Origin: Aliterella atlantica CENA595
Lineage (GTDB): Bacteria; Cyanobacteriota; Cyanobacteriia; Cyanobacteriales; Chroococcidiopsidaceae
DNA: 54,037 nucleotides
Reading direction: 5' to 3'
Assembly (NCBI RefSeq): GCF_000952155.1
Contig: NZ_JYON01000036.1
Coordinates: forward strand, 1-54,037
Notes under the pieces: model-generated
Database searches by the model: none
Seen by the model: the letters and a program-made list of their open reading frames with translations, nothing else
What the model was told of the DNA's origin: nothing
In this document: piece after piece, positions 51,401-54,037 of the stretch
Numbering within the stretch: position 1 is the stretch's first letter
How the letters are laid out: each line of letters opens with the position of its first letter
Position numbers and translations under genes: made by a program

Positions 51401-52447
51401 ATGACAGCAACCGCAACCAAACAATTGCTGGAATCTCAATGGCATTATTTGTCAGTAGAAAAAGTCACTAGACATTTAGAGAGCGATCTAGAATTGGGCT
51501 TGACTGCTAACGAGGCGGTACAGCGCCAACAGCACTTTGGGGCTAACGAAATCAAGAGTAAACCAGGAAAAAGCCCTTGGCTGCGATTTATCGGGCAATT
51601 TAACCAGCCATTGCTATACATACTGCTGATAGCTGGAGCAATTAAGGCTTTACTCGGCTCTTGGGCAAATGCGTGGGTAATTTGGGGTGTTACAGTCATT
51701 AATGCCATCATCGGTTACGTGCAAGAAGCAAAAGCTGAAAGTGCGATCGCTGCTTTAGCCTCCTCAGTCACCACCGAAGCAAATATCATTCGTAACGGGC
51801 AAAAAGTACGAATTTCTTCTACAGAGTTAATCCCTGGCGATATAGTGCTACTCGCCTCTGGAGACATAGTACCAGGAGATTTGCGACTAATTAAAGTCCG
51901 TAACTTGCAAGTCAATGAATCAGCACTGACAGGTGAATCAATTGCCGTAGAAAAGGACACTCAACCGCCTTTTGAGCCAAAGTCCAAGCGAGAGATGGAA
52001 TATCCCCCACGCAACCCCAAGGAGCCTTTGCTGTCGGGCAATTTGTTAAAGCGCATTTTGATTATCTCCGCCTTTAACTGGATTGTCATCTTTGGTGTAT
52101 TTAAATGGGTGCAACAATCTACGGGAAATATCGATTTAGCTCGCACAATGGCAATTCAATCTTTAGTAGCGGGCAGAATTTTCTATCTTTTGAGCATTAG
52201 TCAATTAAGTAATGATTTCATAGGTAAGCTGCAAAGAAAAGCAGTAAATATCGATACTGCCCCAGCAATTGTAATTGGTATTATCGGTGCTGTAATTTTA
52301 CAAGTGTTGTTCAGTCAATTGAGTTTTATGAACAACTTATTTTATACAACGACACTGAACTTAAATCAGTGGTTTATCTATCTAGTTGTAGGCTTGCCAA
52401 TGATTCCGACATCTGCTTTAGTCAATCGCTTATATCCTCATAACTAA
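51401..52447 (+). pseudogene. Cation-transporting P-type ATPase lacking its catalytic core (in-frame internal deletion)
   Basis: The 348-aa product begins like a Ca2+/cation P2-type ATPase (N-terminal LTANEAVQRQQHFGANEI, helices M1-M2, actuator domain with TGES at 177-180). It then jumps at about residues 188-192 straight to the C-terminal membrane part (YPPRNPKEPLLSG, then five to six helices). The phosphorylation motif DKTGT, the nucleotide-binding domain and the TGDN/GDGxND hinge are all missing, about 550 residues of the usual 900. The frame stays open across the junction. It cannot hydrolyse ATP as a normal pump; it is either decaying or a repurposed membrane protein. Confidence 0.85.
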
Positions 52448-52472
52448 GTGGCTTACAAAAGAGATAACTAAG

Positions 52473-52874
52473 ATGAATAATAATGAATTATTAAATGACT
52501 TTGCACAAACACAAATAAACTTTAGGCAAGAAGCTCTAGAGCTAGTAAAGGTCGTTGATGTAAGACCGAACAAAGAAGAAATAAATGTAAAAGTGCAATC
52601 TGAATCGACAAGTTATAGCAGTGAAATGCTTTTAACTGTTATTTATTTTTTTGTGTTTGCTGTATCGCTAATAATTATTAAATCATTTAAGTCTTATCAA
52701 ACCGGAAAAATTCAAGATGCTACCTCCAAACGTTCAAGCCAAATTCCTTGTAAACTTTGTCGATTCTTTAGCCACAACTATTATCTTAAATGCGCGGTAC
52801 ATCCAGACCTGGCTTTAAAAGCAGAAGCAATTAATTGCCCCGACTATTATCCTAGACATAATATTTATAAATAG
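52473..52874 (+). CDS. Membrane-anchored protein with C-terminal Cys-rich domain
   Basis: The 133-aa product has an N-terminal polar region, one helix (about 52-68, MLLTVIYFFVFAVSLIIIK) and a cytosolic C-terminus with IPCKLCRFFSHNYYLKCAVH and AINCPDYYP. The four cysteines (C-x2-C-x10-C and a later Cys-Pro-Asp-Tyr) recur, as I recall, in small cyanobacterial proteins and may bind metal or an Fe-S cluster. Function unknown. It lies 25 nt after the P-type remnant on the same strand and 82 nt before the AI-2E-type transporter. Confidence 0.6.
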   Translation: MNNNELLNDFAQTQINFRQEALELVKVVDVRPNKEEINVKVQSESTSYSSEMLLTVIYFFVFAVSLIIIKSFKSYQTGKIQDATSKRSSQIPCKLCRFFSHNYYLKCAVHPDLALKAEAINCPDYYPRHNIYK

Positions 52875-52956
52875 ACAAATATTTACCCGTTTATTTAAAT
52901 ATCGTTATTTATAGGGCGGGCGATATTCCTACTTTTGAATATTGAGATAACGCATT

Positions 52957-53916
52957 GTGAAACTTGGTAAATGGATTGGCTTATTAGCTACAATTATTTC
53001 TCTCTACATTCTTTGGCAAATTCGAGAAATACTATTACTTTTATTTACAGCAGTGGTGTTAGCGACAGCAATAAATCAGCTTGTACAACAATTTCAAAAA
53101 CTACACATTAAGCGTCCTTGGGCTATTTTTATAAGTGTCAGTGCTTCATTTGCGCTGTTTATTGTCTTTTTGTTGCTGATTGTGCCGCCTTTTGTTGAGC
53201 AGTTTCAAGAACTTGTAAAACTCTTCCCCAATGGACTGACACGGATTCAAGATTGGTTAAATACTTTGGAAGATCGTATTTTAGGATGGTATCCAGATTT
53301 ACCCGATATAAATGTTCTAGTTCAACAAATAGTTCAGCAAGTTCAACCTTTAGCCAACCAGTTATTTAGGAATAATTTTAATTTTTTGTTTCTACCTATT
53401 AGCGCTATATTGCAACTGCTTTTGGTATTAGTTTTGACACTTATGTTGCTAGTTAATCCCCAACCTTATCGACAAGGATTTATAAAACTGTTCCCTTCTT
53501 TCTACCGCAAACGAGTTGATGAAATTCTTTTGCTTTGTGAGTCAGGTTTAAAGAATTGGACGGTAGGTGCTTTAATAGAAATGGTATTTATTGCCGCTTT
53601 GAGTGGTATAGGCTTATGGATTTTGCAAGTACCACTAATACTCGCCCATGCTATTTTAGCTGGGGTACTCAACTTTATTCCTAATATTGGACCAACCTTG
53701 AGTGTTGTATTACCAATGGCGATCGCTCTATTAGATGCTCCTTGGAAAGCAGGTGCAGTTTTAATTTTGTACCTAGCAATTCAGAATATTGAAAGCTATT
53801 GGTTAACTCCTACTGTCATGGCGCATCAGGTAGCACTATTACCTGCGATAACTCTCACGGCGCAAATATTTTTTACCAGCTTTTTTGGTTTTTTAGGATT
53901 ATTGTTAGCGCTATAG
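52957..53916 (+). CDS. AI-2E/PerM family transporter, C-terminally truncated
   Basis: This 319-aa protein has the family's two clusters of membrane helices: WIGLLATIISLYILWQIREI, AIFISVSASFALFIVFLLLI, and the C-terminal AGVLNFIPNIGPTLSVVLPM, the strongest family motif, then SYWLTPTVMAHQVALLPA. Family members (TqsA/PerM) export signals or Na+/solutes, but most functions are unproven. The protein ends at FFGFLGLLLAL, where relatives continue with P-L-x-V-V and roughly 20-30 more residues. Two nt after the stop, on the other strand, a probable transposase gene ends, suggesting the tail was cut off by insertion. The start is GTG 52957. Confidence 0.75.
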   Translation: MKLGKWIGLLATIISLYILWQIREILLLLFTAVVLATAINQLVQQFQKLHIKRPWAIFISVSASFALFIVFLLLIVPPFVEQFQELVKLFPNGLTRIQDWLNTLEDRILGWYPDLPDINVLVQQIVQQVQPLANQLFRNNFNFLFLPISAILQLLLVLVLTLMLLVNPQPYRQGFIKLFPSFYRKRVDEILLLCESGLKNWTVGALIEMVFIAALSGIGLWILQVPLILAHAILAGVLNFIPNIGPTLSVVLPMAIALLDAPWKAGAVLILYLAIQNIESYWLTPTVMAHQVALLPAITLTAQIFFTSFFGFLGLLLAL

Positions 53917-53918
53917 CT

Positions 53919-54037
53919 CTACGCAAGAACATTAGGACAGTCTTTGAAGGCGGCATCAACACAATCACGAAAGTTATCAAATTCATCCCATCGCTGCCGC
54001 ATCCAATTGTTCAGGACAAACCGCGAAAGCTTTGCGG
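53919..54037 (-). CDS. C-terminal end of a probable IS630-like transposase (partial, cut by window edge)
   Basis: On the minus strand the last 119 nt hold an open frame to TAG (53921-53919), with 38 residues ending RQRWDEFDNFRDCVDAAFKD, then CPNVLA. The pattern basic-x-W/I-FDNFRDxVDAAF resembles the extreme C-terminus of IS630/DDE-superfamily transposases. The rest, and any terminal inverted repeat on the far side, lies outside the window. The near boundary would fall inside the AI-2E-type gene near TA dinucleotides at 53913-53916, the usual IS630 target. Confidence 0.45.
   Translation of the reverse strand, partial: AKLSRFVLNNWMRQRWDEFDNFRDCVDAAFKDCPNVLA

Overview
The window is chromosomal DNA from a cyanobacterium. 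The evidence is dense HIP1 octamers (GCGATCGC) in most genes, a ChlH-type chelatase subunit, a C-terminal Mo-nitrogenase-like orphan protein, a cysteine-free L32, a DUF3120-type protein, ribonuclease J next to asd/dapA, and a sensory rhodopsin very like the Nostoc (Anabaena) one. The mix suggests a Nostocales- or Chroococcidiopsidales-like organism, but no rRNA or other marker fixes the genus. No tRNA, rRNA or CRISPR array was seen.

Layout. 1-5.2 kb: tail of a probable transposase, a ChlH-like giant subunit, a secreted TPR protein, a small conserved protein, and a candidate minus-strand small RNA with its own promoter and terminator. 5.2-10.7 kb: purT with an alpha/beta hydrolase 1 nt behind it, then a stress/detoxification group (YfcG-like GST, MFS exporter, SDR) with a divergent ArsR regulator and a perfect inverted-repeat operator. 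10.7-19.7 kb: core housekeeping, with hydrolase, clpX, clpP and tig on the minus strand and asd, dapA and rnj on the plus strand. 19.7-25 kb: small conserved cyanobacterial genes (Mo-nitro_C-like, proline/threonine-rich exported protein, rpmF, small membrane protein), a phytol-kinase-like membrane protein and a DUF3120-type protein. 25-30.1 kb: uppP, a PDZ/radical-SAM protein and an exported GHL10 glycoside-hydrolase-like protein.

30.1-33.3 kb is the most unusual stretch. An ATPase gene broken by two compensating frameshifts overlaps a TPR gene with an unfamiliar N-terminal domain. The pair is HIP1-poor and sits between two copies (110 of 115 nt identical, no gaps) of the 3' end of the upstream glycoside-hydrolase gene. 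It looks like a cassette that entered, or was duplicated in, with a replacement gene end, as some genomic islands do, but there is no integrase. 33.3-39.6 kb: an AhpD-like/PAS hybrid histidine kinase, a GH31 alpha-glucosidase and a cyclic-nucleotide-domain histidine kinase.

39.8-53.9 kb is a membrane and ion-homeostasis neighbourhood: two DUF389 proteins, two MscS channels, a DUF2254 protein, a Na+/H+ antiporter, a ferric-reductase-like flavoprotein with a newly noticed 50-aa membrane protein behind it, a holin-like protein, an Anabaena-sensory-rhodopsin-like photoreceptor without its usual transducer gene, a P-type ATPase that has lost its catalytic core in frame, and an AI-2E/PerM-type transporter cut short at the edge of another probable transposase gene. 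Together these suggest osmotic, ionic and light-stress functions, with gene decay and mobile-element activity at the right end.
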